NCBI RefSeq assembly: GCF_041296385.1
Contig: NC_091013.1
Location: 32,373,001-32,437,000 of the forward strand
Direction of reading: 5' to 3'
DNA length: 64,000 nt
DNA from: Aphelocoma coerulescens
Lineage: Eukaryota > Chordata > Aves > Passeriformes > Corvidae
Notes under the pieces: generated by a model
Seen by the model: only the letters and a program-made list of their open reading frames with translations
What the model was told of the DNA's origin: nothing
Databases searched by the model: none
In this document: in pieces, positions 62,364 to 64,000 of the stretch
Layout: the number at the start of each line of letters is the position of its first letter
Position numbering within the stretch: the first letter of the stretch is position 1
Position numbers and translations under genes: made by a program

Positions 62364-63288
62364 TGTGGTGGGCTGGACACCTGACTGGACACCAGGTACC
62401 CACCAAAGCTGCTCCATCACTCTCCTCCTCAGCTGGGCATGGGGGAGAAAGATATAAAAAAAAGCTCACAGATCAGGATAAGGGCAGGGAGAAATAACTC
62501 ACCATCACAGTTACCATCACAAGCAAAACAGACTCAGCTTGAGGAAATTAGTTTAATTTATTATAATTTATTATCAGCTAATTAAGAGTAGGGTAATAAG
62601 GAACAAACCCAAATTTTAAAACACCTTCCCCTCACCCCTTTCTTCTTCCCAGGCTCAATTTCAGTCTTCCAGGAACTTCTCCAGCACAAGTCCTTCCCAC
62701 ATAAACTGCTCCAGCGTGGGTCCCTTCCATGGCGTGCAGTCCTTCAGGAGCAGGTTACTCCAGAGCGGGTCCCACGCTGGAACAGGTTTGCTGGCAGGAC
62801 CTGTGACTCAACAGGGGACCCACATCACAGGTCCTGCCAGGGGCCTGCTCCAGTGTGGGCTTCTCACAGGATCACAACCTCCCTTGGATATCCTGCTCAG
62901 GCATGAGGTCCTCCATGGGCTGCAGGGGCACAGCTGCCTCACCACGATCTTTGTCACAGGCTGCAGGGGAATCTCTGCTTCAGTGCCTGGAGCACCTCCT
63001 CCCCATCCTGCTTCACTGACCTCAGTTTCTGCAGGGTTGTTGCTCTCACATATTCTCACTCCTGTTTCAGCTGCTGTCGTGCAGGGTCTTTTGTCCATTT
63101 TTAAATCTGACATCCCAGAGGCTCTACCACTGTCACCAATGAGCTCAGCCTGGGACAGCAGCAGGTCTTTATTGGAGCTGGGGGGCACTGACTTCATTGG
63201 ACACAGGGGAAGTGCCTGGCACCTTCTCACAGAGGCCATGCCTGTAGTCCCCCACTGACAAAACCTTACCATGCAAAAACCTAATATA
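62364..63288 (-). mobile_element. solo LTR related to the one at 19.9 kb (925 bp)
   Basis: It starts TGTGGTGGGCTGGACACC and ends near ATGCAAAAACCTAATATA, where the final CA appears mutated to TA. It follows the 19948-21031 LTR in order: CACCAAAGCTGCTCC, CTCAGCTTG-GG, the AT-rich TTTATT block (62557-62562 and 62567-62572), TTAAAA-CA-CTTCC, GCTCCAGCGTGGGTCCC, GGCTGCAGGGG, CTGGAGCACCTCCTCC and CTTCTCACAGAGGCCATGCC. It lacks a block of roughly 150 bases right of the AT-rich part that the 20-kb copy keeps. Flanks ACATA (62359-62363) and AAATA (63289-63293) match at 4 of 5 bases, a decayed target duplication. No viral genes lie beside it. Frames of 154-180 codons inside are by-products of the GC-rich repeats. 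Confidence 0.8.
62557..62572 (-). promoter_or_regulatory. LTR polyadenylation signals (minus strand)
   Basis: TTTATT at 62557-62562 and 62567-62572 (AATAAA on minus) lie at a position equivalent to the pair in the LTR at 20.1 kb. A TTTTAAAA word at about 62613-62620 lies where a TATA-like element could be. This is inference from conserved position. Confidence 0.4.
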
Positions 63289-64000
63289 AAATAAAAAAGA
63301 AACCTGGCTTGGTCCTAGACAAGCTCAAATTAATCAATTAACTTGAGGGAAAGCAAATTAAAGTGCTGGTAGTTTAACAGTAAATAATCATACAAAATTT
63401 TATGAGTTGTGGAAAAAAATTGTGAAGTGTCCCCAAGTTAAGGTAGTCTGTGGAGTAATAGGAAAAAAGGGTCGAGCTTTCCCCAGCTACCTATAGCTTC
63501 ATTGTTTAATCAATGTACCTTCTCAGGTTGGTGGAAAGAGTTGGACGATTGTGAACAGGGGTGCAAAAAGAGGGTGTGTGTGTGTCTCCACAGATGCAGA
63601 GGTTGGATGCTGAGCATAAAAACTTCACTTTTAGGGTAGTCTCGTCTGTGTGTCTAGCTCAGCCTTTGTTTCTTTTTTTAATTGTGCCACATCCCAAGTC
63701 AACAATCAACGGACAGTCCTGCTTGATATTCAGCTTGTTACGTTCTTGGAGCAAGCACGTGTGGAATAAACAAGAAGGGATTGCTTCTGGGTGCTTCCTA
63801 AAGGAGAATTTCTGTCTGCAGAGGTGGTTGGGACTTTTTGGCTATGAGGTGGGAGGTGGCATGAGAGTCAGGAGAGCAGCTCTGTACCTGCTGGGTTTCA
63901 TTTAATGGTCTGAGTGGGAGTCATCAGTCAGCGTTCCTCCTGGCCCAGTGGCAGAAACAAGCAGGGAAACTTCATCCTGGTGGTCTGATAGATGATCAGT
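63289..64000. other. non-coding stretch at window end
   Basis: A 114-codon plus-strand frame (63561-63905) has no recognisable domain. A short GT run lies at 63575-63585. Nothing else was seen. Confidence 0.5.

Noticed and set aside
62716..63272. ORFs of 180 (plus) and 154 (minus) codons
   Set aside because: Same reason: inside the 62.4-kb LTR minisatellite region.
1..64000. CRISPR array, rRNA, bacterial operon or phage structure
   Set aside because: No regularly spaced repeats with unique spacers, no rRNA core sequence and no dense same-strand gene arrays; the sequence is vertebrate in character.

Overview
The window reads as vertebrate, and specifically avian, non-coding DNA, most likely from a songbird. 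The evidence is the repeat content: CR1 non-LTR retrotransposons of several ages with the typical avian CR1 3' end, plus several endogenous-retrovirus long terminal repeats (LTRs) of types I associate from memory with passerine genomes. There are no bacterial operons, no Shine-Dalgarno/ORF architecture, no rRNA, no convincing tRNA and no CRISPR. No ORF shows a recognisable cellular protein domain. The only protein homology I can support is decayed CR1 reverse transcriptase. I read the window as intergenic or intronic. No exon could be assigned.

Layout: 1-14.7 kb is unannotated sequence with a faint about 1.15-kb-spaced duplication near the start, a 21-bp tandem at 4.26 kb and a 26-bp-period repeat at 5.0 kb. 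A young CR1 3' end lies at 14.7 kb and an old 1.1-kb CR1 at 16.2-17.4 kb. A 1.08-kb solo LTR (19.95-21.03 kb) carries an internal GCTCCAGYGTGGG minisatellite that creates long spurious ORFs. At 29.1-30.0 kb an LTR shows a readable minus-strand promoter (CCAAT, two GC boxes, TATA) and a polyadenylation signal. A CR1 tail lies at 30.8 kb. A 302-bp rearranged LTR at 35.2 kb is flanked by a perfect 5-bp duplication. CR1 reverse-transcriptase fragments lie at 41.8-42.2 and 44.06-44.28 kb, and a probable old CR1 scrap at 47.4 kb. At 53.6-55.4 kb a CR1 is split by a 1,310-bp LTR with a 5-bp target duplication. Another LTR lies at 62.4-63.3 kb.

The two most notable observations are these. (1) The 302-bp LTR at 35.2 kb is a relative of the 1,310-bp LTR at 53.8 kb, but its inner GC-rich segment is inverted and forms the new terminus, with TG...CA ends and its own target duplication. 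It therefore looks like a separately integrated, rearranged non-autonomous LTR. (2) Nearly all transposon-derived features (11 of 12 where orientation can be inferred) point to the minus strand, the pattern expected if the window lies inside a plus-strand transcription unit. LTR orientations and family names are inferences; no database search was possible.
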